Source of the DNA: Hyphomicrobium denitrificans 1NES1
GTDB lineage: Bacteria > Pseudomonadota > Alphaproteobacteria > Rhizobiales > Hyphomicrobiaceae
Reading direction: 5' to 3'
Assembly: GCF_000230975.2 (NCBI RefSeq)
Contig: NC_021172.1
Coordinates: forward strand, 434,001 to 498,000
Length of the DNA: 64,000 nucleotides
In this document: positions 25,443 to 34,688 of the stretch, piece after piece
Numbering within the stretch: the first letter of the stretch is position 1
Layout of the letters: each line of letters opens with the position of its first letter
The notes under the pieces: generated by a model
Told to the model about the DNA's origin: nothing
Database searches by the model: none
The model's input: the letters and a program-made list of their open reading frames with translations, nothing else
Translations under genes and position numbers: made by a program

Positions 25443-26605
25443 GCGCGGTCGAAATCATCGCGGTGGTCGGCCTAATCGCGTGGCTCTATCTCGTTCTGCT
25501 GCATGGCGGGTTTTGGCTGACGCGCGAGCGTGAGGAAACGCACGAATCGCGGGAAAGTCGGGAGGTATTCGATTGGCCTTCCGTCGTCGCCGTGGTCCCT
25601 GCCCGGAACGAGGCGGACGTGCTGCAGCGATCGCTGACGTCGCTGGCTGCGCAAAATTATCCAGGCGAATTTTCGATCGTACTTGTCGATGATCAGAGCA
25701 GCGACGGTACGGCGGACGTCGCACGTCGCGTGGCAGACCAGGCCGGCTGCAAGATCGCCGTCGTCAGCGGGGCACCGCTGCCCTCGGGCTGGACGGGCAA
25801 AGTCTGGGCGATGCATCAGGGCATTGCGGTTGCGAGCGCAGGGCAAAGCGCGCCGCAATATTTTCTCCTGACCGATGCCGATATCGGCTATGAGCCCGGC
25901 GTTCTCATGTCTCTCGCGCAGCGTGCATCGGGTGAAAACCGTGTGCTGACGTCGGTCATGGCCAAGCTCAATTGCGAGAGTTTTGCGGAGAAGGCACTCA
26001 TTCCGGCCTTCGTCCTTTTTTTCAAGATGCTCTATCCATTCGCATGGGCAAACCGCGCAATTGCGAGGACCGCCGCAGCGGCGGGCGGGTGCATGCTGGT
26101 CGAACGCTTGGCGCTCGAGCGCGCCGGAGGGATGGGGGCTATTCGCGGCGCTTTGATCGACGACTGCACGCTCGCCAAGATCATGAAGGCGCAGGGGCCT
26201 ATCTGGCTTGGAATGTCGGAGCGCGTTCTCAGCCTCAGGCCCTACCCTAAGGTTGAAGACATTCGCCGCATGGTTGCGCGCTCAGCGTATGCGCAGCTTC
26301 GTTACTCGCCATTTCTGCTGATCGGAACGATTGTCGGCATGAGCGTCCTTTACTTGGCGCCGCCACTCATAATCCTCGCGAGGAGCTATCCTGTCTGGGT
26401 TTTTTCCACCGCTGCTTATCTGCTGATGGTGCTATCGTTTCAGCCAACGTTGCGGTTTTACCACCGTTCCCCACTATGGGGCTTCGCGCTGCCTCTTATT
26501 GCAGCCGCCTATTTAGTCTTTACGCTAGATTCAGCCTACCAGCACAGCGCTGGGCGAGGAGGTCTCTGGAAGGGACGCGTTCAGGCCCAAGCAGGAAAGC
26601 AATGA
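25439..26605 (+). CDS. hpnB: Hopanoid-associated glycosyltransferase HpnB
   Basis: 388 residues. Starts with a membrane helix (IIAVVGLIAWLYLVLLHGG). A GT-A domain of family 2 follows, with VVPARNEADVLQRSL, VLVDDQSSDGTAD, the DxD motif LLTDADIGY and GALIDDCTLAKIMK, then C-terminal helices. This is the HpnB pattern, a membrane-bound glycosyltransferase of the hopanoid operon. Translationally coupled on both sides by ATGA overlaps. Confidence 0.92.
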   Translation: MSAVEIIAVVGLIAWLYLVLLHGGFWLTREREETHESRESREVFDWPSVVAVVPARNEADVLQRSLTSLAAQNYPGEFSIVLVDDQSSDGTADVARRVADQAGCKIAVVSGAPLPSGWTGKVWAMHQGIAVASAGQSAPQYFLLTDADIGYEPGVLMSLAQRASGENRVLTSVMAKLNCESFAEKALIPAFVLFFKMLYPFAWANRAIARTAAAAGGCMLVERLALERAGGMGAIRGALIDDCTLAKIMKAQGPIWLGMSERVLSLRPYPKVEDIRRMVARSAYAQLRYSPFLLIGTIVGMSVLYLAPPLIILARSYPVWVFSTAAYLLMVLSFQPTLRFYHRSPLWGFALPLIAAAYLVFTLDSAYQHSAGRGGLWKGRVQAQAGKQ

Positions 26606-27486
26606 CGGTCGACACCGCGTACAAGTCCGGCAAGTCAGAGCACGACGAGAACTTTCCCGTTGCGTCGCGGATCATTGCGTCGCGTTACCGGGCGCCGATC
26701 CTCGCCTTTTATCGCTTTGCGCGCGCAGCGGACGATGCGGCCGATCACGAGAGCCTCGATCCATCAGCGAAGCTCGCAATTCTCGCGGCGCTTGAAGATA
26801 CGCTTCTGGGCAGATCCGATACTGCTGCCGATGCGCTGCCGCTTCGCGCGGAACTGCAGCGGCGCGGCCTCAGTTCGCAACATGCACTCGATCTTCTGAG
26901 AGCGTTCCGCCAGGACGTAACAAAAAACCGATATGCCAATTGGGCGGAGTTGATCGATTATTGCCGCTACTCGGCGATGCCGGTCGGCCGCTTCGTTCTC
27001 GATGTGCATGGGGAATCTCAATCGACGTGGGCGCCGTCCGACGCACTCTGCACGGCGCTGCAGATCATCAATCACGTCCAGGATTGCGGAAAGGACTATC
27101 GCAATCTCGATCGCGTCTATATTCCGCTGGACGACATGGCGCGGCATGGAGCCGATGTCGCCGATCTCGCTCGATCCCGTTCATCGCCGCAGTTGCTGGC
27201 TTGCCTTCGCGATGTCGTCGCCCGAACCGGCGATCTTTTGCCGGAAGCTTCGCAGCTGCCGCCGCGTGTCTCGGACTTGCGCCTCGGCGTCGAAACGTCG
27301 GTCATCGTCGGACTTGCCCGCGAACTCGTCAATCTTTTAGGTGCGCGCGATCCGTTGGCCGACCCGGTGCATCTTTCAAAAGCGCGCGCCACTTTGATCA
27401 CGGGGCGTGCCGCAGCTTTGACGATCGCTGCGCGAGCGACGGGTAAACGCGCGACCTACCAAGCCGTCAGGGATGATGTCGCATGA
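26602..27486 (+). CDS. hpnC: HpnC, hydroxysqualene synthase of the HpnCDE pathway
   Basis: 294 residues from ATG 26602, coupled to the hpnB stop. It is a trans-isoprenyl diphosphate synthase-fold protein with the first Asp-rich motif FYRFARAADDAADH and the second NHVQDCGKDYRN. In the characterised pathway HpnC converts presqualene diphosphate to hydroxysqualene. Its TGA overlaps the hpnD ATG by four bases. Confidence 0.94.
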   Translation: MTVDTAYKSGKSEHDENFPVASRIIASRYRAPILAFYRFARAADDAADHESLDPSAKLAILAALEDTLLGRSDTAADALPLRAELQRRGLSSQHALDLLRAFRQDVTKNRYANWAELIDYCRYSAMPVGRFVLDVHGESQSTWAPSDALCTALQIINHVQDCGKDYRNLDRVYIPLDDMARHGADVADLARSRSSPQLLACLRDVVARTGDLLPEASQLPPRVSDLRLGVETSVIVGLARELVNLLGARDPLADPVHLSKARATLITGRAAALTIAARATGKRATYQAVRDDVA

Positions 27487-28325
27487 CGTCCGAAGCACAA
27501 ACATTGGCCCATGACGAGGTGCCGGCGGCATCGCGCAGCTCGTTCTACGCGGCCATGCGCATGCTGCCGCAAGAGCAGCGCGATGCGATGTATCACGTCT
27601 ATGCCTTCTGCCGGGCTGTCGATGACGTCGCCGATAACGGCGGCCCGAGAGAAGCCCGCATGGCGGAACTCGCGCGCTACCGCACCGATATCGAGCAGTT
27701 TTACGCCAACGGACAGACGACGCTGCGGACGAATTACCTTGCGCGGCCGATTACGAAATTCGGGCTCAAGAAGGATGATTTCATTGCCGTTGTGGACGGC
27801 ATGGAGATGGACATCGTGCGCGATATCCATGCTCCCGACTGGGCGACACTCGATCTTTACTGCGACCGCGCCGCGTCTGCGGTCGGTCGGCTTTCTGTTC
27901 CGATCTTCGGTATCGAGGGCGAACTCGGCATCGATCTCGCGCATTATCTCGGCCGGGCTCTGCAACTGACGAATATCCTGCGTGACATCGACGAAGATGC
28001 GTCGCTCGGCCGGCTCTATCTGCCGAAAGAAGCACTGAACGAAGGCGGCATTACCGAGACAGAGATCGACGCTATTCTTGTGCATCCCGCGCTGGACCGA
28101 GTTTGCCGGGGCATCGCCCAAAAGACGCGTAATTATTACCGGCGGTCGGAAGCCCTTATGGCGCGTTGCCCGCGCCGCTCGGCGCGTTCGCCCCGGATGA
28201 TGGCGACGGTCTATCGCGGCATCCTCGAGAAGCTGATTGCGCGGGGGTGGCATGCGCCGCGCGCCGATGTCCGTCGCTCGAAGCGGTATGTGCTTTGGGC
28301 CGTGCTCCGCGACGGCATCTTCTAA
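27483..28325 (+). CDS. hpnD: HpnD, presqualene diphosphate synthase
   Basis: 280 residues. Asp-rich motifs YAFCRAVDDVADN and LTNILRDIDEDASLGRLYLP are both present, as is FYAAMRMLP at the N-terminus. Joins two farnesyl diphosphates to presqualene diphosphate, the substrate for HpnC. Shares one base with hpnE (TAATG). Confidence 0.95.
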   Translation: MTSEAQTLAHDEVPAASRSSFYAAMRMLPQEQRDAMYHVYAFCRAVDDVADNGGPREARMAELARYRTDIEQFYANGQTTLRTNYLARPITKFGLKKDDFIAVVDGMEMDIVRDIHAPDWATLDLYCDRAASAVGRLSVPIFGIEGELGIDLAHYLGRALQLTNILRDIDEDASLGRLYLPKEALNEGGITETEIDAILVHPALDRVCRGIAQKTRNYYRRSEALMARCPRRSARSPRMMATVYRGILEKLIARGWHAPRADVRRSKRYVLWAVLRDGIF

Positions 28326-29578
28326 TGTCATCGGGTACGACGCACATCGTCGGGGCCGGTCTCGCCGGCCTTTCGGCGGCGGTTGAGCTTTCGCGCAGGG
28401 GTAAGCGGGTGGTCGTGCATGAGCTGGCGCGGCATGCGGGCGGCCGTTGCCGGTCGTATTACGAACCGGCATTGGGCCTCACCATCGACAACGGCAATCA
28501 TCTCATTCTGTCGGGCAATGAGAGTGCGCTTGCCTTCCTCGATGTGATCGGGGGGCGCGATGTCCTCGCGATGGCGGATCACGCCGAGTTCACCTTTCAT
28601 GACGTCAAATCGGGCGAGCGGTGGGTGCTGCGGCCCAACGATGGACCGGTGCCGTGGTGGGTTTTCTCAAAGCAGCGGCGTGTTCCGGGAACGCGCGCGG
28701 CGGATTACGCGCGCCTCGGAAATCTGTTGCTCGCAAACGGGTCCGATACCGTCACGCAAAAGATCGACAGCCGCAGCGACGTCTATCGCAAGTTGCTCTA
28801 TCCGGTCTTGCTAGCGGCATTGAATTGCGATCCGGCGGAGGGCTCGGCGCGCTTGGCGGGCGCGGTCGTTCGCGGCACGCTGGCGAAGGGCGGGCGCGCG
28901 TGCCGGCCACTCTTCGCTGCCAAGGGGCTTGGACCGGCTCTGGTCGATCCGGCCGTTGCATTCATTCGCGAGAACGGCGGCGAGGTTCGCTTTGACGATG
29001 CAGTGCGGGCGTTCGAATTCAGTGAGGATCGTGTCCGGTCTCTGCAATTTGCAGAAGGCGCACTGAACCTTAATCCGGAAGATCATGTCATTCTTGCCGT
29101 TCCGGGGTGGGTCGCGCGGACGCTCGTTCCAGGTCTCCCGGTGCCGACGGACTATCGCGCGATCTTCAATCTGCATTTCAAGGTCGCGCCTCCTGCCGAC
29201 TTGCCAAAGATCATCGGGGTCATCAACGGGACGACGGAGTGGCTTTTTGCATTCGACGGTCGGCTGTCGGTGACGGTCAGTGCTGCCGATCGCTTCAATG
29301 AAACGGAGCGGGAGCCGCTGGCGCGGCAGATCTGGTCCGAAGTCGCGAAGATCGCGGGGCTGAACGGCGAGTTTCCGCCGTGGCAAATCGTTAAGGAGCG
29401 GCGCGCGACTTTTGCCGCAACGCCGGAGCAGGATGCGCTCAGGCCCTCGACCGAAACGAGGTGGCGCAACTTCCATCTTGCGGGCGATTGGACTGCGACG
29501 GGCCTGCCGGCGACGATCGAAGGCGCGATTCGCTCGGGCGAGAAAGCAGCCAAACTGGCGATGGCCAGGGGTTTCTGA
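28325..29578 (+). CDS. hpnE: HpnE, squalene-forming FAD oxidoreductase
   Basis: 417 residues. The N-terminal FAD-binding motif is HIVGAGLAGLSAAVELSRRGKRVVVHE with downstream AGGRCRSY, and the C-terminal FAD contact is FHLAGDWTATGLPATIEGAIRSG. This is the amine-oxidase/desaturase fold of HpnE, which reduces hydroxysqualene to squalene. A longer in-frame extension back to 28166 overlaps hpnD and is not supported. Confidence 0.95.
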   Translation: MSSGTTHIVGAGLAGLSAAVELSRRGKRVVVHELARHAGGRCRSYYEPALGLTIDNGNHLILSGNESALAFLDVIGGRDVLAMADHAEFTFHDVKSGERWVLRPNDGPVPWWVFSKQRRVPGTRAADYARLGNLLLANGSDTVTQKIDSRSDVYRKLLYPVLLAALNCDPAEGSARLAGAVVRGTLAKGGRACRPLFAAKGLGPALVDPAVAFIRENGGEVRFDDAVRAFEFSEDRVRSLQFAEGALNLNPEDHVILAVPGWVARTLVPGLPVPTDYRAIFNLHFKVAPPADLPKIIGVINGTTEWLFAFDGRLSVTVSAADRFNETEREPLARQIWSEVAKIAGLNGEFPPWQIVKERRATFAATPEQDALRPSTETRWRNFHLAGDWTATGLPATIEGAIRSGEKAAKLAMARGF

Positions 29579-29607
29579 TACGACGCAAGGCTTCTGGGAG
29601 AGCCTCC

Positions 29608-31605
29608 ATGACCACCAACGCGGCCGCAACATTTGCTCGTTCCGTAGACAGCGCATCGCGAGATGTTTCGGGACATGATCTTGAAGCGGCGATCTCGTCG
29701 GCGCGCAACTCGCTGCTCGCGCTTCAACGTCCCGACGGGCATTTCGTGTTCGAGTTGGAGGCGGACGCGACGATCCCGGCCGAATACGTGCTGATGCGGC
29801 ACTATCTCGGCGAGCCTGTCGATACGGTGCTCGAGGAAAAGATTGCGCGCTATCTTCGGCGCATCCAGTCGGACGACGGCGGCTGGCCGTTGTTTCACGA
29901 CGGCGTGTCGAACATCAGCGCTGCGGTTAAGGCCTACTATGCGCTGAAGATGATCGGCGACTCGCCCGACGCGCCTCATATGAAGAAGGCGCGTGCGTGG
30001 ATTTTGGCGCAGGGGGGCGCATCGCACAGTAACGTCTTCACGCGCAATCTCCTGGCGCTTTTCGGGTCCATTCCGTGGTCGGGCGTGCCGGTGATGCCGG
30101 TCGAGATCATGCTGCTGCCGCGATGGTTCCCGTTTCACATCGACAAGATTTCCTATTGGGCGCGGACGGTTCTCATTCCGTTAACGGTGCTCAACGCGCT
30201 GAAGCCGCGGGCACGGAATCCGAAAGGGATCGGCATTGCGGAATTGTTCGCCACGCCGCCGGAGCAGGTTCGGAATTGGCCTAAGGGCCCGCATCAGAAA
30301 TTTCCGTGGTCGCAGGTCTTCGGCGGTATCGACCGGGTGCTGCGGTTGGTCGAGCCTGCTTTTCCAAAGTCGCTGCGCAAAAAATCCATCGATAAGGCCG
30401 TTGCTTTCGTAACCGAGCGTCTCAACGGTGAAGACGGCCTTGGCGCGATCTTTCCGGCAATGGTCAATTCGCTGCTGGTCTACGATGCGCTCGGGTATCC
30501 GCAGGATCATCCGGACTATGTGACGGCGCGCGGCTCGATCGAGAAGCTGCTCGTCGTCAAGGACGACGAGGCCTATTGCCAGCCGTGCCTGTCGCCGGTC
30601 TGGGATACGGCGCTCGCAGCACATGCGTTGATGGAATCGGGTGGTGCGCAGACGGAACAAAGCGTCGACCGGGCGCTTGCGTGGCTGAAACCGCTGCAGG
30701 TTCTCGACACAGTCGGTGACTGGGCGGCAACGCGACCCGGCGTGCGTCCCGGAGGCTGGGCATTTCAATATGCGAACCCCTATTACCCGGATGTCGACGA
30801 TACGGCCGTTGTCGTGATGGCGATGGATCGCGCTGCAGGAAGAGACGCGTCGAAACGCGAGCAATATCGAGAGTCGATGGCGCGTGCGCGTGAGTGGATC
30901 GCCGGCGTGCAGAGCAAGAACGGCGGCTGGGGCGCGTTCGATGCCGACAACACTTACGAATACCTCAATCAGATTCCGTTTTCGGATCATGGCGCGCTTC
31001 TCGATCCGCCCACAGCCGACGTTTCGGCGCGCTGTGTCTCAATGCTGGCGCAGCTTGGCGAGCGGCGAGACACAAGTGCGGTCCTCGACAAAGCACTCGC
31101 GTATCTCGAAAACACCCAAGAGAAAGACGGAAGCTGGTATGGCCGTTGGGGTATGAACTACATCTACGGTACGTGGTCGGTGCTCTGCGCATTGAATGCT
31201 GCGGGCGTCGATCCGTCGGCGCCGCCAATGCGCAAGGCCGTCGACTGGCTCGTCTCGATACAGAACTCGGATGGCGGCTGGGGCGAGGACGGCGAGAGCT
31301 ACAGCCTCGACTACAAGGGCTATGAGCGCGCACCGAGCACAGCATCGCAGACAGCGTGGGCGCTGATGGGATTGATGGCTGCTGGCGAGGTCGATCATCC
31401 GGCTGTCAAGAAAGGCGTTACCTATTTGACGTCCAAGCAGGGCAGCGATGGCTTCTGGGGCGAAGAGCGCTTCACGGCAACGGGGTTTCCGCGCGTCTTC
31501 TATCTTCGCTACCACGGCTATTCGAAGTTCTTCCCGCTGTGGGCGCTGGCGCGTTACCGGAACCTCAAATCGGCCAATACCAAATCCGTTCTTGTCGGGA
31601 TGTGA
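29608..31605 (+). CDS. shc: Squalene-hopene cyclase
   Basis: 665 residues from ATG 29608, preceded by GGGAGAG. The catalytic protonating motif DVDDTA lies at residue 395. Several QW repeats are visible (SDDGGWPLF, QSKNGGWGAF, KDGSWYGRWG, SDGGWGEDGESY, GSDGFWGEE). The enzyme converts squalene to hopene/hopanol at the membrane surface. Length and motif set match the family (also called hpnF). Confidence 0.97.
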   Translation: MTTNAAATFARSVDSASRDVSGHDLEAAISSARNSLLALQRPDGHFVFELEADATIPAEYVLMRHYLGEPVDTVLEEKIARYLRRIQSDDGGWPLFHDGVSNISAAVKAYYALKMIGDSPDAPHMKKARAWILAQGGASHSNVFTRNLLALFGSIPWSGVPVMPVEIMLLPRWFPFHIDKISYWARTVLIPLTVLNALKPRARNPKGIGIAELFATPPEQVRNWPKGPHQKFPWSQVFGGIDRVLRLVEPAFPKSLRKKSIDKAVAFVTERLNGEDGLGAIFPAMVNSLLVYDALGYPQDHPDYVTARGSIEKLLVVKDDEAYCQPCLSPVWDTALAAHALMESGGAQTEQSVDRALAWLKPLQVLDTVGDWAATRPGVRPGGWAFQYANPYYPDVDDTAVVVMAMDRAAGRDASKREQYRESMARAREWIAGVQSKNGGWGAFDADNTYEYLNQIPFSDHGALLDPPTADVSARCVSMLAQLGERRDTSAVLDKALAYLENTQEKDGSWYGRWGMNYIYGTWSVLCALNAAGVDPSAPPMRKAVDWLVSIQNSDGGWGEDGESYSLDYKGYERAPSTASQTAWALMGLMAAGEVDHPAVKKGVTYLTSKQGSDGFWGEERFTATGFPRVFYLRYHGYSKFFPLWALARYRNLKSANTKSVLVGM

Positions 31606-31609
31606 TGCC

Positions 31610-32299
31610 GTGCACGCTCAAGGCTTCGTCGTCGCTGCGACCGGCCTTCGAACAGAGGCGCGTGTTGCGGAGCATTCGCCCGGTGTGAAGGCGGTCATCG
31701 GCGGGGGTGACGAAGCACGGCTTGCGGCATTGCTCGAGCGGGCGCTCGTTGGCGGCGCGCTCGGGCTTATCAGTTTCGGGATCGCGGGGGCGTTGCAACC
31801 GGGTCTGAAGCCGGGAACGTACGTCGTCGGGATGGCTGTTCTGAGCGAAGGGCAGAAATTCGACGCCGACGGAGCGTGGACCGATCGGCTGTCTGCCGCG
31901 CTTCCCGGCGCGCGCCGCGAAACGGTTTTCGGTTCGTCGCGAGTTGTTGGCGAAGTCGATGCGAAAGCGGCGCTCTATCGGGCGACAGGGGCTGCGGCCG
32001 TCGATATGGAAAGTCACATCGTGGCGCGCATCGCGACTGCGCACGAATTGCCTTTCGCAATTCTGCGCGTGATCGCCGACAGCGCAGAGCAGCGCTTGCC
32101 TCCAGCCGCGGTCAACGGCATGAAGTCCGACGGAACGCCCGATATCGTGGCGGTACTCAAGTCCCTTGGCTCGCAGCCCGGTCAACTACCAGACTTGATG
32201 CGGACCGCTTTCGCGGCCCGGCACGCAATGGCTGAGCTATTCCGCTGCCACCGTCTTGTTGGGCCGGCCCTTGGCTTCAGCTTGATCGATTTCGGCTAG
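31610..32299 (+). CDS. hpnG: HpnG, adenosylhopane nucleosidase/phosphorylase
   Basis: 229 residues starting with GTG 31610, five bases after the cyclase stop. A nucleoside-phosphorylase-like fold with VVAATGLRTEARV, GALGLISFGIAGAL and AAAVDMESHIVARIA (the MES motif that contacts ribose). HpnG removes adenine from adenosylhopane, opening the way to ribosylhopane and bacteriohopanetetrol. The last 63 bases overlap hpnH on the opposite strand. Confidence 0.92.
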   Translation: MHAQGFVVAATGLRTEARVAEHSPGVKAVIGGGDEARLAALLERALVGGALGLISFGIAGALQPGLKPGTYVVGMAVLSEGQKFDADGAWTDRLSAALPGARRETVFGSSRVVGEVDAKAALYRATGAAAVDMESHIVARIATAHELPFAILRVIADSAEQRLPPAAVNGMKSDGTPDIVAVLKSLGSQPGQLPDLMRTAFAARHAMAELFRCHRLVGPALGFSLIDFG

Positions 32300-33391
32300 T
32301 TTCTTCTCGACATGACGCGAGAAGACGAACTCGGCCGGCCGCTGATTGTGCAACGGGATATCGGGAGCCATCGGGCCATCGGTCTTTACGCCTTTGAGCG
32401 CGACGGCGGCGATTTTCCACGGACGCCTGACGGCGTCGACGACGGCGGTTGCTTCGAAGCCCGAATGGACCATGCAGTCGGCACACTTTTCGTAGTTACC
32501 GGTGCCGTACTTGTCCCAGTCGGTGTCTTCCATCAGTTCCTTGAAGGTCTTGGCATAGCCTTCGCCAAGGAGATAGCAGGGCCGCTGCCAGCCGAAGACA
32601 GTGCGCGTCGGGTTGCCCCAAGGCGTGCACTGGTAGGTCTGGTTGCCTGCGAGGAAGTCGAGGAACAGCGCCGACTGGAAGAACGGCCAGGCGCGACCGC
32701 CGCGTCCGCGCTTCAGAATATCGCGGAAAAGCTGCTTCGTTTTCGTACGGTTCAGGAAGTGCTGCTGATCGGGCGCGCGCTCGTAGGCGTAGCCTGGCGA
32801 AATCGTGATGCCGCCGATGTCCATCGCCTTGACGTCGTCGAGGAACCTCGCGACGCGCTCCGGCTCGGCATCGCTGAAGAGTGTGCAGTTGATGTTGACG
32901 CGGAAGCCTTTGTCCTTGGCGATCCGGATGGCTTCGACGGCGCGATCGTAGACGCCCTGCTGGCACACGGACTTGTCGTGCATCTCACGGTCGCCATCGA
33001 GATGGATCGACCAGTTGAAACGCTTGTGCGGCTTATAGAGATCGATCTTCTTTTCCAGCAACAGCGCGTTGGTGCAGACCGTCACGAACTTGCCCTTGGC
33101 CAGCGCGCCATTGACGATCTCAGGCAGCTCTTTATGGAGCAGGGGCTCGCCACCTGCCATGACGACGACGGGCGCGCCGCATTCATCCATCGAATGGAGG
33201 GCGTCGGCGACCGAGATGCGTTGGTTCAGGATCTTGTCAGGATAGTCGATCTTGCCGCAACCCGCGCATGCGAGGTTGCAGCGAAACAGCGGCTCCAGCA
33301 TCAGCACAAGAGGATACCGCTTACGGCCCGTCAGGTGCTGCTTCAGCACGTAGGCACCGATCGACAGTGCCTGGTCTAATGGAATTCCCAC
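32237..33391 (-). CDS. hpnH: HpnH, radical SAM adenosylhopane synthase
   Basis: 384 residues. The radical SAM cluster CNLACAGC (C38, C42, C45) follows LMLEPLFR; VVMAGGEPLLH is the SAM-binding GGE motif; a SPASM-like C-terminal Cys set includes YQCTPWGNPTR, PCYLLGEGY and CADCMVHSGFE. It attaches the 5'-deoxyadenosyl group to diploptene. Converges with hpnG, sharing 63 bases. It reads in the same direction as ispH, 41 bases downstream of that gene's stop. Confidence 0.95.
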   Translation of the reverse strand: MGIPLDQALSIGAYVLKQHLTGRKRYPLVLMLEPLFRCNLACAGCGKIDYPDKILNQRISVADALHSMDECGAPVVVMAGGEPLLHKELPEIVNGALAKGKFVTVCTNALLLEKKIDLYKPHKRFNWSIHLDGDREMHDKSVCQQGVYDRAVEAIRIAKDKGFRVNINCTLFSDAEPERVARFLDDVKAMDIGGITISPGYAYERAPDQQHFLNRTKTKQLFRDILKRGRGGRAWPFFQSALFLDFLAGNQTYQCTPWGNPTRTVFGWQRPCYLLGEGYAKTFKELMEDTDWDKYGTGNYEKCADCMVHSGFEATAVVDAVRRPWKIAAVALKGVKTDGPMAPDIPLHNQRPAEFVFSRHVEKKLAEIDQAEAKGRPNKTVAAE

Positions 33392-33432
33392 CCCTCAAGG
33401 CTCCTTCTAGCGGTGCTCATAACCCCGGTGCC

Positions 33433-34362
33433 TCACGACGCTTTGAGCAATTCAGGCGGCAAGCGAAAGGTAATTTTTTCCTCGACGCCTTGTAGCGCCT
33501 TGATCTCGACCGACCCCAGCTTAGCTAACGCCCCGATTACGTCATCGACAAGGACTTCCGGCGCAGACGCTCCCGCAGTTATGCCGATGGTTTCCTTTCC
33601 GGCAAGCCATCGCGGATCGATCTGACCGCCATCTGCGACGAGATAACTCGGGACGCCGCATTCTTCCCCGATTTCCCGAAGCCGGTTGGAGTTGGAGCTG
33701 TTTGCGGACCCGACCACGAGCAGGACCTCGACGTGACCGCAGAGGTTGCGCACGGCCGTCTGGCGATTCTGGGTGGCATAGCAGATGTCGCGCGTCTCGG
33801 GGCCGATGACATCGCTGAAGCGCGCTTTGACGGCCTCGATCGTCTGGCGCGTGTCGTCAACGCTTAGCGTCGTCTGCGTGATGTAGGCGATGGGCGTGTC
33901 GTCGGGAATGTTGAGGTTAAGAACGTCCTCGCGGTTCTCGACGAGGTAGACCGGGCCGGTGATTCGGCCCAGCGTGCCCTCAACCTCGGCGTGCCCCGCG
34001 TGGCCGATCAGGATGACGGTGCGGCCGAGGGACGAATAGCGCTGTCCCTGATTGTGGACCTTGGTGACCAGAGGGCAAGTTGCATCAATAACGTTCAAAT
34101 TGCGCTTCGCAGCGCCATCCTCGACATCGCGCGAAACGCCGTGGGCGCTGAAGATCGCAACCGCGTCGGAGGGGATCTCGTCCAGATCCTCAACGAACTT
34201 CGCGCCTTTCGCCTTCAGGCTGTCGACGACGTGACGGTTGTGGACGATCTCGTGGCGCACGTAGACCGGTCCTTCGCCCGTGGCGAGCGCCCGTTCGACG
34301 ATCTCGATGGCCCGGACAACGCCGGCGCAAAAGCCGCGCGGCTGCGCCAGGATAATTTTCAT
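33433..34362 (-). CDS. ispH: 4-hydroxy-3-methylbut-2-enyl diphosphate reductase
   Basis: 309 residues from ATG 34362, giving the conserved [15 protein letters not shown] start. The three iron-sulfur Cys regions are FCAG (C12), [11 protein letters not shown] and [21 protein letters not shown] and [11 protein letters not shown] are also diagnostic. It carries out the last step of the MEP pathway, releasing IPP and DMAPP. Its place directly upstream of hpnH ties precursor supply to hopanoid synthesis. Confidence 0.97.
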   Translation of the reverse strand: MKIILAQPRGFCAGVVRAIEIVERALATGEGPVYVRHEIVHNRHVVDSLKAKGAKFVEDLDEIPSDAVAIFSAHGVSRDVEDGAAKRNLNVIDATCPLVTKVHNQGQRYSSLGRTVILIGHAGHAEVEGTLGRITGPVYLVENREDVLNLNIPDDTPIAYITQTTLSVDDTRQTIEAVKARFSDVIGPETRDICYATQNRQTAVRNLCGHVEVLLVVGSANSSNSNRLREIGEECGVPSYLVADGGQIDPRWLAGKETIGITAGASAPEVLVDDVIGALAKLGSVEIKALQGVEEKITFRLPPELLKAS

Positions 34363-34688
34363 GCAGAATTCCCCGTTCTGCCGATACACGACTGCGATCT
34401 GCTCCAGCCCGGCTCCCGATGGGATGCGATCGCGTGCTGTGCTGAATACTTCAGTTTTTCCCAGAGCAGACTTTACGCGCTAAATATTTGAATATGGACT
34501 CACGGCGGCGTTACGCGGCGAAGGGCCGGACTCTGGTGTCTTAAAAGCAACATATCTGTTGGCTGGGGTGCGAAGCCAAGGCACATCTGATAAGCAGCGG
34601 TTTCATCCACTGAAATTCTGATGAGTTTGGCAGGCATGCCCATCATTTATTCCAGTTACCGGCACGAGCAGGGCGAGTCCGTGACGGC
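34363..34688. promoter_or_regulatory. Divergent promoter region ispH/hpnN
   Basis: 326 bases between divergent genes, with an AT-rich core near 34475-34500. An inverted repeat TGGCT/AGCCA flanks a nine-base loop at about 34561-34579. No gene is supported. It presumably drives ispH-hpnH leftwards and hpnN rightwards. Confidence 0.4.

Noticed and set aside
32312..33379. A 355-codon plus-strand ORF opposite hpnH
   Set aside because: It is antisense to a gene with clear radical SAM motifs and its translation has no recognisable domain, only Arg/Asp/Val-rich composition typical of GC-rich shadows.
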